DNA from: Burkholderia sp. NRF60-BP8
GTDB taxonomy: Bacteria; Pseudomonadota; Gammaproteobacteria; Burkholderiales; Burkholderiaceae
Reading direction: 5' to 3'
Assembly: GCF_001522585.2 (NCBI RefSeq)
Contig: NZ_CP013372.1
Coordinates: forward strand, 496,001 to 560,000
DNA length: 64,000 bases
Each line of letters opens with the position of its first letter. Position 1 is the first letter of the stretch. A program made the translations under genes and the position numbers. Of the stretch, positions 26,404 to 34,347 are shown piece by piece. The notes beneath the pieces are model-generated. The model was not told the origin of the DNA. It worked only from the letters and a program-made list of their open reading frames with translations, and made no database searches.

Positions 26404-27606
26404 ATGAATCCCGGAATTTCCTCGGCCGCCTCGACGGCGGCCCCCCGCGAACCGGCCTGGCGCGCGGTATTCGCGATGGCGCTCGGCGTGTTCGGGCTCG
26501 TCACGGCCGAATTCCTGCCGGCGAGCCTGCTGACGCCGATGGCCGAGAGCCTCGGCGTGACCGAAGGTGTGGCCGGACAGGCCGTCACGGCCACTGCCAC
26601 GGTCGCGCTGGTCACGAGCCTGCTGATCTCGGCGCTCACGCGCACGATCGACCGGCGTCGCGTGCTGCTCGTGTTCTCGGTGCTGCTCGTCGCATCGAAC
26701 CTCGCCGTGGCGTTCGCGCCGAACTTGGGCATGCTGCTGTTCGGCCGCGTCGTGCTCGGCGTCGCGCTCGGCGGCTTCTGGACGATGGCGACGGCCACCG
26801 CGATGCGGCTCGTGCCGACGGCGATGGTGCCGCGCGCGCTGTCGATCATCTTCAGCGGCGTGGCGGTCGCGACCATCGCGTCGGCGCCGATGGGCAGCTA
26901 CTTCGGTCACCTGATCGGCTGGCGCAACGTGTTCCTGATCGCGGCCGTGCTGGGCGGCATCGCGTTCGTGTCGCAGATGATCACGCTGCCGTCGATGCCG
27001 CCGAGCGGCACCACGCGGCTGCGCACGCTGATCGACGTGCTGCGCCGGCCGACCGTCGGCCTCGGGATGTTCGCGACGATCCTCGTGTTCACCGGGCATT
27101 TCGCGTTCTTCACGTATCTGCGGCCGTTCCTCGAACAGGTGGCGGGCGTCGGCGTGAACGGGCTGTCGGCGATCCTGCTCGGCTACGGCATCGCGAACTT
27201 CGTCGGCACGTCGCTCGCGGGCCGCGTGCTCGAACACCGGCTGCGGCCGATGCTGATCGGCATGCCCGCGCTGATGGTCGTGCTCGGCATCGCGCTCGTC
27301 GTGCTCGGCCGCGCGCCGATGATCGACGCGGTGCTCGTCGCGTTGTGGGGGATGGCGTTCGGCGGCGTGCCGGTCGCGTGGTCGACGTGGGTGACGCGCA
27401 CCGTGCCCGACGAGGCCGAGAGCGCGGGCGGGCTGATCGTCGCGGCGGTCCAGCTCGCGATCGCGACGGGCGCGGCCGCCGGCGGCGTCGTGTTCGACGC
27501 GAACGGCGCGGCGGGCGTGTTCGTCGGCGCGGCCATCGTGCTCGCGGTGGCGGTCGCGACGATCGTGACCGGCGTGCCGAAGCGGGTTGGCGTGGTCGCG
27601 TCCTGA
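26404..27606 (+). CDS. MFS transporter, DHA1 family (purine nucleoside/drug efflux-like)
   Basis: 400 residues, about 12 helices. DHA1 hallmarks: VFGLVTAEFLPASLLTPMAESL in helix 1 (as in AraJ, YdhP and NepI-type exporters), RTIDRRRVLLVFSVLL, GRVVLGVALGGFWTMATATAMRL in helix 4, and GWRNVFLIAAVLGG after helix 6. The 12-helix length and G-rich helix 4 fit efflux of nucleosides, sugars or drugs. Start ATG 26404; divergent from the AraC regulator, its probable controller. Confidence 0.9.
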   Translation: MNPGISSAASTAAPREPAWRAVFAMALGVFGLVTAEFLPASLLTPMAESLGVTEGVAGQAVTATATVALVTSLLISALTRTIDRRRVLLVFSVLLVASNLAVAFAPNLGMLLFGRVVLGVALGGFWTMATATAMRLVPTAMVPRALSIIFSGVAVATIASAPMGSYFGHLIGWRNVFLIAAVLGGIAFVSQMITLPSMPPSGTTRLRTLIDVLRRPTVGLGMFATILVFTGHFAFFTYLRPFLEQVAGVGVNGLSAILLGYGIANFVGTSLAGRVLEHRLRPMLIGMPALMVVLGIALVVLGRAPMIDAVLVALWGMAFGGVPVAWSTWVTRTVPDEAESAGGLIVAAVQLAIATGAAAGGVVFDANGAAGVFVGAAIVLAVAVATIVTGVPKRVGVVAS

Positions 27607-27667
27607 CCGGCCGGCGATCCGGCGGCCGGCGGCCCGCGTTGCACGGGCTGCCGGGCGATCGTCCGCG

Positions 27668-28546
27668 TCAGGCGGCGTCGACGCCCGCGATGCGGTCGAG
27701 TTCCGCGAGCGCGTCTGCCGGCAGATCGACGTCGGCTGCCGCGAGATTCTCGTGCAGATGCGCGACTGACGACGTGCCGGGAATCAGCAGGACATTCGGC
27801 GCGCGGCGCAGCAGCCACGCAAGGGCGACCTGCATCGGCGTCGCGCCGGTACGGGCGGCGACGCCGGACAGCGTCGACGACTGCAGCGGCGAGAAGCCGC
27901 CGAGCGGAAAGTACGGCACGTAGACGATGCCGTCGCGGGCAAGCGCGTCGATCAGCGCATCGTCGCCGCGATGCGCGATGTTGTAGTGGTTCTGCACGCA
28001 GACGATGTCGCAGATCCGCCGGCCTTCCGTGACCTGCGCGGGCGTGACGTTGCTCAGGCCGATGTGCCGGACGAGCCCGCGCCGCTGCAGTTCGGCCAGC
28101 GTGGTCAGCGGCGCTTCGATCGATCCTTCTGCCGGCCCGTGCGTGTCGAACATGATGCGCAGGTTGACGACGTCGAGCACGTCGAGCCCGAGGTTGCGCA
28201 GGTTGTCGTGCACGGCCCGTTCGAGTTCGTCGGGCGCGAACGCGGGCAGCCACGACGCATCGTCGCCGCGTCGCGCGCCGATCTTGGTGACGATCACGAG
28301 ATCGTCGCGATACGGATGCAACGCGTCGCGAATCAGTTGGTTCGTGACGTGCGGGCCGTAGAAGTCGCTGGTGTCGAGATGGTCCACGCCGGATTCGACG
28401 GCTTCGCGCAACACGCGCAATGCGGCATCGCGATCTTTCGGCGGGCCGAATACGCCGGGGCCTGCAAGCTGCATCGCGCCGTAGCCGATTCGTTTGACGT
28501 GGCGATCGCCGAGCTTGAAGGTGGCGGTGGGGCGAATGTCGGGCAT
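27668..28546 (-). CDS. aldo/keto reductase (YdbC-like)
   Basis: 292 residues. A (beta/alpha)8 AKR with DTSDFYGPHVTN (Asp58, Tyr63), TKIG (Lys88), and the cofactor end region LLIPGTSSVAHLHENLAA. The usual catalytic His is replaced: VVNLRIM stands where most AKRs have a histidine, as I recall for the E. coli YdbC group. NADPH-dependent carbonyl reductase, cytoplasmic; substrate unknown. Divergent from a LysR gene 100 bp away and probably regulated by it. Confidence 0.9.
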   Translation of the reverse strand: MPDIRPTATFKLGDRHVKRIGYGAMQLAGPGVFGPPKDRDAALRVLREAVESGVDHLDTSDFYGPHVTNQLIRDALHPYRDDLVIVTKIGARRGDDASWLPAFAPDELERAVHDNLRNLGLDVLDVVNLRIMFDTHGPAEGSIEAPLTTLAELQRRGLVRHIGLSNVTPAQVTEGRRICDIVCVQNHYNIAHRGDDALIDALARDGIVYVPYFPLGGFSPLQSSTLSGVAARTGATPMQVALAWLLRRAPNVLLIPGTSSVAHLHENLAAADVDLPADALAELDRIAGVDAA

Positions 28547-28617
28547 GACGGGCTCCTGTCGATGGAATGAATGCGTTCAGCATAGGGATGAGTCGTCTGC
28601 GCGATAAGCCGGCATAA

Positions 28618-28636
28618 TTCGCACGGGTTGTACGAA
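28618..28636. promoter_or_regulatory. candidate LysR operator
   Basis: Imperfect 19-base dyad TTCGCACGGGTTGTACGAA (arms TTCG.AC/GT.CGAA), 11 bases upstream of the LysR start and 72 bases from the aldo/keto reductase start. Position and size fit a LysR recognition site. Confidence 0.45.
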
Positions 28637-28646
28637 AAGGCGAACG

Positions 28647-29546
28647 ATGCAAACCGATCTGGGCGATCTGAACGCGTTCATGGCCGTGGCACGCGCCGGC
28701 GGATTCCGCGACGCCGCACGCATGACGGGCCTCAGCGCGTCGGGGCTGAGCGAGGCCGTGCGCCGGCTGGAAGCGCGGCTCGGCGTGCGGCTGCTGCACC
28801 GCACGACGCGCAGCGTCGTGCCCACCGAAGCCGGCGAGCGCCTGCTTGCGCGCCTCGGGCCCGCGCTGACCGAAGTGGCGGCCGCGCTCGACGATATCGA
28901 CGAATTCCGGAACCGGCCGGCCGGCACGCTGAAGCTCAACGTGCCGGTCAGCGCATCGCGGCTCGTGTTGCCGGCGATCGTGCCGCGCTTTCTCGACGCG
29001 TATCCGGATATCCGGCTGGAAGTGATCGCCGACGAAAATTTCGTCGACGTGCTGGCGGCCGGATGCGACGCGGGTATCCGCTACGACGAACGGCTCGAAC
29101 AGGACATGATCGCGGTGCCGATCGGCCCGCGCATCCAGCGCTTCGCGACTGCGGCGGCGCCCGGCTATCTCGCCCGGCACGGCCGGCCGCGGCATCCGCG
29201 CGATCTGCTCGACCATCGGTGTCTGCGCGGGCGCTTCGCCAGCGGCGCGATGCCGCCGTGGGAGTACGAGCGCGACGGCGAGGTCGTGCGGGTCGAGCCG
29301 GCCGTCGGCCCGCTGCTGGTGCAGATCGGCGGCGCGACGGAGCTGCTGGTCGATGCGGCGATCGCCGGTACCGGCATCCTGTATCTGTTCGAAGACTGGG
29401 TGCGCCCGCATTTCGACAGCGGCGCGCTCGAACCCGTGCTCGAACCGTGGTGGCGGCCGTTCTCGGGCCCCTTTTTGTATTATCCGGGGCGGCGTCTCGT
29501 GCCGCCGGCGCTGCGCGCGTTCATCGATTTCATCAAGGCCTCCTGA
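28647..29546 (+). CDS. LysR-family transcriptional regulator
   Basis: 299 residues beginning MQTDLGDLNAFMAVARAGGFRDAARMTG, with the HTH helix ASGLSEAVRRLEARLGVRLLHRTTRSVVPTEAG and effector domain GTLKLNVPVSASRLVLPAIVPRFL...DAGIRYDERLEQDMIAVPIG. Of the GcvA/AaeR-like branch that commonly represses an adjacent oxidoreductase. Divergent from the aldo/keto reductase. Confidence 0.92.
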   Translation: MQTDLGDLNAFMAVARAGGFRDAARMTGLSASGLSEAVRRLEARLGVRLLHRTTRSVVPTEAGERLLARLGPALTEVAAALDDIDEFRNRPAGTLKLNVPVSASRLVLPAIVPRFLDAYPDIRLEVIADENFVDVLAAGCDAGIRYDERLEQDMIAVPIGPRIQRFATAAAPGYLARHGRPRHPRDLLDHRCLRGRFASGAMPPWEYERDGEVVRVEPAVGPLLVQIGGATELLVDAAIAGTGILYLFEDWVRPHFDSGALEPVLEPWWRPFSGPFLYYPGRRLVPPALRAFIDFIKAS

Positions 29547-29552
29547 GCGTCG

Positions 29553-29799
29553 TCAGCGCGCCGGCGCGTGCGCGTCGAGCCACTGCCGGTGACGCGCGTC
29601 GGTCGCATCGTCGGCGGGAAACATGCATTCCATGCGCAATTCCTGCGCGGCCGCGCTTTGCGGCGTGCCAACCGTCGTGACCGGCGAGAAGTCGCGCAGC
29701 ACGACGCCTTCGCGGATGAAGCCGATCGGGATGACCGCGAGGGCGCAGCGACTGCGCCGGCGGCGTGTTTCAGTCGCGCGGAAGCGGATACGCGCACAT
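29553..29799 (-). pseudogene. degraded small gene (stop and frameshift after a good start)
   Basis: An ATG at 29799 with an AGGAGA ribosome site is followed nine codons later by an in-frame TGA. A different frame then carries a clean coding-type segment to the stop at 29553 (IPIGFIREGVVLRDFSPVTT, AAQELRMECMFPADDATDARHRQWLDAHAP) with GC-rich third positions. The 247-base distance is not a multiple of three, so one indel would be needed. I do not recognise the family. Alternatively the C-terminal segment may start internally as an unrelated small ORF. Confidence 0.4.
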
Positions 29800-29932
29800 G
29801 ATGTCTCCTGACGACGGGCGCTGCCGGAATGGCGGCGCGACACCCGAAGCGTAGAAGCGGGCGTATCGCGCGCCAATGACATGCGATGTCATCGTTCGAC
29901 GCGCAGCGAACGCGCGCCGCTCCGTGAATCCG

Positions 29933-30694
29933 TCAGCCGCTCTGCCTGACCAGCGCCGCCAGCGCCTTCATCGCCTGCAGATACGGATACGGCCCATGGC
30001 TGATGCGCGCCACGCCGTATTCCGCGAGTTCGGCGAGCGTCGGCGTTTCCGCGACGCGCATCACGTTTACCGGCAGCGGCGACGCGGCCGTCAGTGCGCG
30101 AATGAGCGCCGGCGAACGCAGGCCCGGCACGAACAGGCCGTCGGCGCCGGCCGCCGCATACGCGCGGGCGCGCGCCAGCGTCGCGTCGAGCAATCGTTCG
30201 TCGTGCGTATCGGCGGCCGCGTTGAAGAATACGTCGGTGCGCGCGTTGATGAAGTAGTCGGCGCCCGCGCGATCGGCTGCCTGCCGGGCTGCCGCGAGAC
30301 GGGCCGCCGCGGCGTCGACGTCGCGCAGCTCGCCCGTCGACGGCACGCTGTCTTCGAGATTGCAGCCGATCGCGCCGGCCCGGATGCTCAGCGCGATCGT
30401 CTCGCCGACCTCCTCCGGCCGCTCGCCGTAGCCGCTCTCGAGATCGACGGTGACGGGCAGGTCCGTCGCGCGCACGATTCGCTCCAGCACCTCCATCATC
30501 AGTGCGCGCGGCATCTGCTCGCCGTCGACGAAACCGTTGGCGGCCGCGACGGACCAGCTGCCGGTGGCCAGCGCGACGGCGCCGGCATCGGCCACCGCGC
30601 GCGCACTGCCGGCGTCCCACACGTTGAACAGCGTCAGCGGTTGGCCCGCACGGTGAAGCGACCGGAAAGTCGCGCCTTTCTCGTTGTTGCCCAT
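29933..30694 (-). CDS. isocitrate lyase / PEP mutase superfamily protein
   Basis: 253 residues from ATG 30694 (AGGAG upstream). Motifs of the PEP mutase/carboxyvinyl-phosphonate group: NVWDAGSARAVADAGAVALATGSW, PVTVDLESGYGE, IGCNLEDSV and FINARTDVF. The Asp/Glu residues in DLESGYG and NLEDS coordinate Mg2+ in relatives. The Cys-based lyase motif of isocitrate lyase (KKCGH) is absent, so this is a C-C or C-P lyase/mutase-like enzyme of unknown substrate. A MarR gene on the same strand lies upstream. Confidence 0.85.
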   Translation of the reverse strand: MGNNEKGATFRSLHRAGQPLTLFNVWDAGSARAVADAGAVALATGSWSVAAANGFVDGEQMPRALMMEVLERIVRATDLPVTVDLESGYGERPEEVGETIALSIRAGAIGCNLEDSVPSTGELRDVDAAAARLAAARQAADRAGADYFINARTDVFFNAAADTHDERLLDATLARARAYAAAGADGLFVPGLRSPALIRALTAASPLPVNVMRVAETPTLAELAEYGVARISHGPYPYLQAMKALAALVRQSG

Positions 30695-30840
30695 GCTCGT
30701 CTCCTCGTGGATACCGGATCGGTTGTCGTGCCGAGCGATATTGCCACCGAATCGGGCGGTGCGACGGCGGCCGGCAATGTCTGCTGACAACGCGTGGCAG
30801 GAAGTGCGCGCGACCGCCGCGGCGCGCGTCGTGCGCCGGC

Positions 30841-31308
30841 TCAGCCGCGCGAACCCGGATCGATCGACAGCGTGCGCAACTGGCTGCGCAACTGGTCGAC
30901 TTCGCCGGGCGCGAACGGCCGCTCGATCTCGGCATGCGTGCGCTGCCACAGCGGAAACGCTTCGGCCAGCAGGTCGTGCCCGGCCGGGGTCAGTTCGAGC
31001 AGGCGGCTGCGCCGGTCGTCCGGATCCTGCGCGATCGTGACGAGGCCGCGCCGCTCGAGCGGCTTGAGCGCCGCGGTGAGCGTGGTGCGGTCCATCGCGA
31101 GCAGCGACGCGACCGATTTCATCGGGGCCGGTTGCGGCCGGTTCAACGACATCAGCAGCGAAAACTGGCCGTTGGTGAGATCGAGCGGGCGCAGCACATC
31201 GTCGAAGATGCGCGCCAGATTGCGTGCCGCGCGCTGCATGTGCAGGCACAGGCAGCAATCGCGCACCATCAGCGTCGTTTCGAAGGGAAGCTTTTCTTTT
31301 CGTGCCAT
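30841..31308 (-). CDS. MarR-family transcriptional regulator
   Basis: 155 residues. Winged helix of MarR type: NGQFSLLMSLNRPQPAPMKSVASLLAMDRTTLTAALKPLERRGLV, then the wing DPDDRRSRLLELTPAG. An N-terminal Cys cluster (VRDCCLCLHM) could make it thiol-responsive (inference). It diverges from a YCII/GST pair, and the promoter between them contains a perfect palindrome, pointing to autorepression and control of that pair. Confidence 0.93.
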   Translation of the reverse strand: MARKEKLPFETTLMVRDCCLCLHMQRAARNLARIFDDVLRPLDLTNGQFSLLMSLNRPQPAPMKSVASLLAMDRTTLTAALKPLERRGLVTIAQDPDDRRSRLLELTPAGHDLLAEAFPLWQRTHAEIERPFAPGEVDQLRSQLRTLSIDPGSRG

Positions 31309-31309
31309 G

Positions 31310-31338
31310 TTGCAATTGTATTGATATCAACCTATCTT
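31310..31338 (+). promoter_or_regulatory. promoter of the YCII gene with overlapping MarR palindrome
   Basis: TTGCAA (31310-31315) and TATCTT (31333-31338) are 17 bases apart. The spacer contains the perfect palindrome TTGATATCAA (31321-31330). A repressor on this site would block the + strand promoter and lie just upstream of the MarR gene. Confidence 0.6.
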
Positions 31339-31389
31339 GTCAAGGTCGAGGCGCGGCAACCCGCTGCGTCCATCATCGGAGGAGAAGGC

Positions 31390-31758
31390 ATGAGTGCGCA
31401 ACAACAGGTGTATCTCGCCGTATTTCTCGGGAGCCAGGATAGCCCGGCGATGAAGGCATGGCTCGCGCTGCCCGAGGAAGAGCGGCGCACGCGCGAGCGC
31501 GACGGCATCGCCGCATGGCATGCGTGGGTCGAGCGCCATCGCGACGCGATCGTCGAGCTGGGCGGGCCGCTCGGCAAGACCAAGACCATCGACGCGGGCG
31601 GCATCCGCGACACGGTCAATGCGCTGACCGGCTTTACCGTCGTGCGGGCGGCGTCGCACGACGCGGCCGCCGCGATGTTCGAAGGTCATCCGCATTTCAC
31701 GCTGTTCCCGGGCGTGTCGGTCGACGTGATGCCGGTGCTGGCGATTCCCGGCGCGTGA
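31390..31758 (+). CDS. YCII-related domain protein
   Basis: 122 residues. Ferredoxin-like alpha/beta protein of the YCII/DGPF group: VYLAVFLGSQDSPAMKAWLALPEEER, LGGPLGKTKTID, a central LTGFTVVRAASHDAAAAMFEGHPHF, and a C-terminal VSVDVMPVLAIP. These small cytoplasmic proteins may carry out lyase or dehydrochlorinase-like chemistry; the actual reaction is unknown. Directly behind the MarR-controlled promoter and upstream of a GST. Confidence 0.85.
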   Translation: MSAQQQVYLAVFLGSQDSPAMKAWLALPEEERRTRERDGIAAWHAWVERHRDAIVELGGPLGKTKTIDAGGIRDTVNALTGFTVVRAASHDAAAAMFEGHPHFTLFPGVSVDVMPVLAIPGA

Positions 31759-31851
31759 GCGACGCGCGATGCCGGGCGCTGCGTGTCGCCCGGTTCGCTG
31801 CGCGTGGCCCGGATACGGGCTTTTTTCCGACGTTCTGGATGGAGATTGGCG

Positions 31852-32469
31852 ATGAAGCTTTACGGATTTGCCGGCACCCGCTCGCAACGGGCGCTGTGGG
31901 GGCTGAAGGAACTGGACGCGGATTTCGAATTCGTGTCGGTCAACCTGCTCGAGGGCGAACACAAGCGGCCCGAATTCCTGCGCCTCAATCCGGCCGGCAA
32001 GGTGCCGGTGCTGGTGGACGGCGACCTCGTGATTCCCGAATCGGCCGCGATCGTGCTGTATCTCGCGGACAAATACCCGGAGAAGGCGCTGCTGCCCGTC
32101 GATCCGGTGCTGCGGGCGCAGGCCTATCGGTGGATCATGTTCGCGGTGACGGAGCTCGAGCAGCCGCTGTGGCGGATCACGCGGCATACGTTCCTCTATC
32201 CGCCGGAGAAGCGCTCGCCGGCCGATATCGAACTGGCGCGCGAGGATTTCGCCACGATGGCCGTCATTCTCGACAAGCATCTCGAAGGGCGCGAGTTCAT
32301 CGTCGGCGATGCGCTGACGGTGGTCGATTGCGTGACGGCCTACCTGATCGACTGGGCGAACGAATGCCACCTGATCGAACCGTTCCCGCAATTGCGCGCG
32401 TATCTCGAACGGCTGTATGCGCGGCCGAAGGCGCCGCAGCGGATCGCGGAGGCGAGGCAGGCGGCGTGA
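31852..32469 (+). CDS. glutathione S-transferase
   Basis: 205 residues from ATG 31852. N-terminal thioredoxin-like domain (MKLYGFAGTRSQRALWGLKELD, NPAGKVPVLVDGDLVIPESAAIVLYLADKYP, with the glutathione-binding Glu-Ser in PESAAI), then an all-helical C-terminal domain with GDALTVVDCVTAYL. A cytoplasmic detoxifying transferase or isomerase. Ninety-three bases after the YCII gene and possibly co-transcribed with it under MarR. Confidence 0.92.
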   Translation: MKLYGFAGTRSQRALWGLKELDADFEFVSVNLLEGEHKRPEFLRLNPAGKVPVLVDGDLVIPESAAIVLYLADKYPEKALLPVDPVLRAQAYRWIMFAVTELEQPLWRITRHTFLYPPEKRSPADIELAREDFATMAVILDKHLEGREFIVGDALTVVDCVTAYLIDWANECHLIEPFPQLRAYLERLYARPKAPQRIAEARQAA

Positions 32470-32477
32470 AACGGGGG

Positions 32478-32508
32478 GCGGGTCATGTGCCGTATCGGCA
32501 TGACCCGC
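32478..32508. terminator. bidirectional terminator between GST and HAD genes
   Basis: A perfect 10-bp stem (GCGGGTCATG at 32478-32487, CATGACCCGC at 32499-32508), able to extend inward (TGCCG/CGGCA), lies between two convergent genes. Confidence 0.6.
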
Positions 32509-32517
32509 CGCGTTCGC

Positions 32518-33246
32518 TTACGAGCGCGACACCGTGTCGGGCCCGCCAAGCGCACGGCACAGCATCGCCAGATCGCGCAACGTGAGATGCGGCGTCGCCG
32601 GATGTCGCGGCGCCTGTTCTCCTTCGGCCCGAGGCTCGCGCACGACCCATGCGGCCTGAAGCCCCGCATTCAACGCGCCGACGATATCGAGGTGGAAATC
32701 GTCGCCGACGTGCAGCAATTCGGCCGGCCGGACGTCGAGCGCGGCCGCCGCCGCATGGAAGATCTCGGGTGCCGGCTTGGCGAAGCCGAAGGCACGCGCG
32801 CTGAGCGTCGTGCGGAAGAATTCGCCGCCGCCGGTCAGCCGCAGATCCGCGTTGCCGTTGGTGACCGCGATCAACGGAAAGCGGGCGCTCAACCACGCCA
32901 GCGCCGGCAGCGCGTCTTCGTAGAATTCGACGCGATTGCGCGCCGCGTAGAAGACGTCGTAAGCACGGTCGGTCAGCGAGACGTCTTCGTTCGCGCGTTC
33001 CAGCGCGAGCCGGATCGATCCGATTCTCATCGCGCGATAGTCGCCGGCGAGCTCCGGGTATAAACGTTCGTATTCCTCACGTAGCGCACTGAGCGCCTGT
33101 TGCGTCGGCAGCACGCTCGCGGTATGGGGCGCGTGCTCGATCAGCCATGCGCGAAGCGTCGCCTCGGCCCGGACGACGGACGGCCCGAACGGCCACAGGG
33201 TGTCGTCGAGGTCGAACGAGAGGGCGGAAACTTTGGCGAGACGCAT
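32518..33246 (-). CDS. HAD-superfamily hydrolase (phosphatase)
   Basis: 242 residues. HAD motifs: motif I FDLDDTLWPFG, motif II in IAVTNGNAD, motif III Lys in FGFAKPAPEIF, motif IV VGDDFHLDIVGALNAG. Length and the helical cap after residue 20 fit small-molecule phosphatases of the YigB/phosphoglycolate phosphatase-like group. The likely substrate is a phosphorylated metabolite, perhaps a sugar or flavin phosphate. Upstream of it on the same strand, 24 bp away, is an ornithine cyclodeaminase-like gene. Confidence 0.9.
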   Translation of the reverse strand: MRLAKVSALSFDLDDTLWPFGPSVVRAEATLRAWLIEHAPHTASVLPTQQALSALREEYERLYPELAGDYRAMRIGSIRLALERANEDVSLTDRAYDVFYAARNRVEFYEDALPALAWLSARFPLIAVTNGNADLRLTGGGEFFRTTLSARAFGFAKPAPEIFHAAAAALDVRPAELLHVGDDFHLDIVGALNAGLQAAWVVREPRAEGEQAPRHPATPHLTLRDLAMLCRALGGPDTVSRS

Positions 33247-33270
33247 GGCGGCGGAAAGCGGGAAGTCGTT

Positions 33271-34242
33271 TTACCAGGGCCACGGAACGGAGGTTCCGGT
33301 GCCGTGGTCGAGGGCATGCCGATACAGGAAGCGCGCGACGGTCAGGTCCTGAAGCGCGAGCCCTGTCATGTCGAAGACGGTGATCTCGTGCGCGGCACGG
33401 TCGACCGATGTCGCACCCGCGAGGATGTCGCCGATTTCCGTACGCGGCAAATCGGGCGCCCACTGGCACTCGCCGATGCTGCGCGCCTGGTCGTGATCGT
33501 CCACGACGATGCGCGCGCGTTCCAGCACGCCCGCGGGAAGTTCGCGCTTGCCCGCGGTATCGGCGCCCACGCAGGTCAGGTGGGTGCCCGGCTGAACCGC
33601 ATCCGCGTCGAACAACGCGCCGCCGCCGGGCGTGGCCGTGATCACCACGTCGCTATGGGCGACCGCCTCGTTCCGGTCGCGCGCCACGCCGATCTCGCAC
33701 CGTTCGACGAAGTGCGATTCGAACGCCGGGTCCGGCTCGCCGCCGACGTTTACGTACTGCACCGTGCACCGCCGCGGCAGCAGCCTGAGCGCGTAGTCGA
33801 GCTGCACGCGCGCCTGCACGCCGGTGCCGAACACGCAGATCCGCGTGCTGTCGCGGCGCGCGAGCAGTTGCAGCCCGAGGCCGCCCGCGGCGCCGGTCCG
33901 CGCGGTGGTGATCGCGTTGCCGTCCATGATGCACAGCGGCCTGCCCGTCGCCGGATCGAACAGCGCGACGGTGGCCTGATGCGGTTCGCCGCCGCGTGCC
34001 CGATTGCCCGGCCAGAATCCGGCGGCCTTGAAGCCGAGCAGATCCTGACCGGCGACGTCGCCCGACTTGATGCCGAACACGCCGCCGGTATGCAGCTTCT
34101 CGCGTACCACCGGGAATACGCGTCCGGCCCGTTGACCGTGCAGCACGAAGGCTTCGCGGACGGCCGCCATCACTTGCCCGGCCTGCAGGGCGGGCTCGAC
34201 GGCATCGCGGTCGAGGAGAAGGAGGCGGGCGTCGGTCGGCAT
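33271..34242 (-). CDS. ornithine cyclodeaminase / mu-crystallin family protein
   Basis: 323 residues from ATG 34242. Rossmann motif ICVFGTGVQARVQLDYAL and the preceding ATVALFDPATGRPLCIMDGNAITTARTGAAGG are diagnostic of the family. VGADTAGKRELPAGVLERARIVVDD is the later catalytic region. Enzymes convert ornithine to proline or reduce cyclic imines and ketimines. The frame is open 28 codons upstream without a better ribosome site. Neighbouring D-threonine aldolase-like gene and LysR regulator suggest a small pathway for a D-amino or hydroxy-amino acid. Confidence 0.88.
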   Translation of the reverse strand: MPTDARLLLLDRDAVEPALQAGQVMAAVREAFVLHGQRAGRVFPVVREKLHTGGVFGIKSGDVAGQDLLGFKAAGFWPGNRARGGEPHQATVALFDPATGRPLCIMDGNAITTARTGAAGGLGLQLLARRDSTRICVFGTGVQARVQLDYALRLLPRRCTVQYVNVGGEPDPAFESHFVERCEIGVARDRNEAVAHSDVVITATPGGGALFDADAVQPGTHLTCVGADTAGKRELPAGVLERARIVVDDHDQARSIGECQWAPDLPRTEIGDILAGATSVDRAAHEITVFDMTGLALQDLTVARFLYRHALDHGTGTSVPWPW

Positions 34243-34347
34243 GGTCGGGGGCTGTTCGGCACGAGACGAATCGAGAATTTTTAAATTTTGTCCAGAACTG
34301 GACGAACAGTCAATGCCGGATGACACGGCACGGACGCCGGACTTCGC

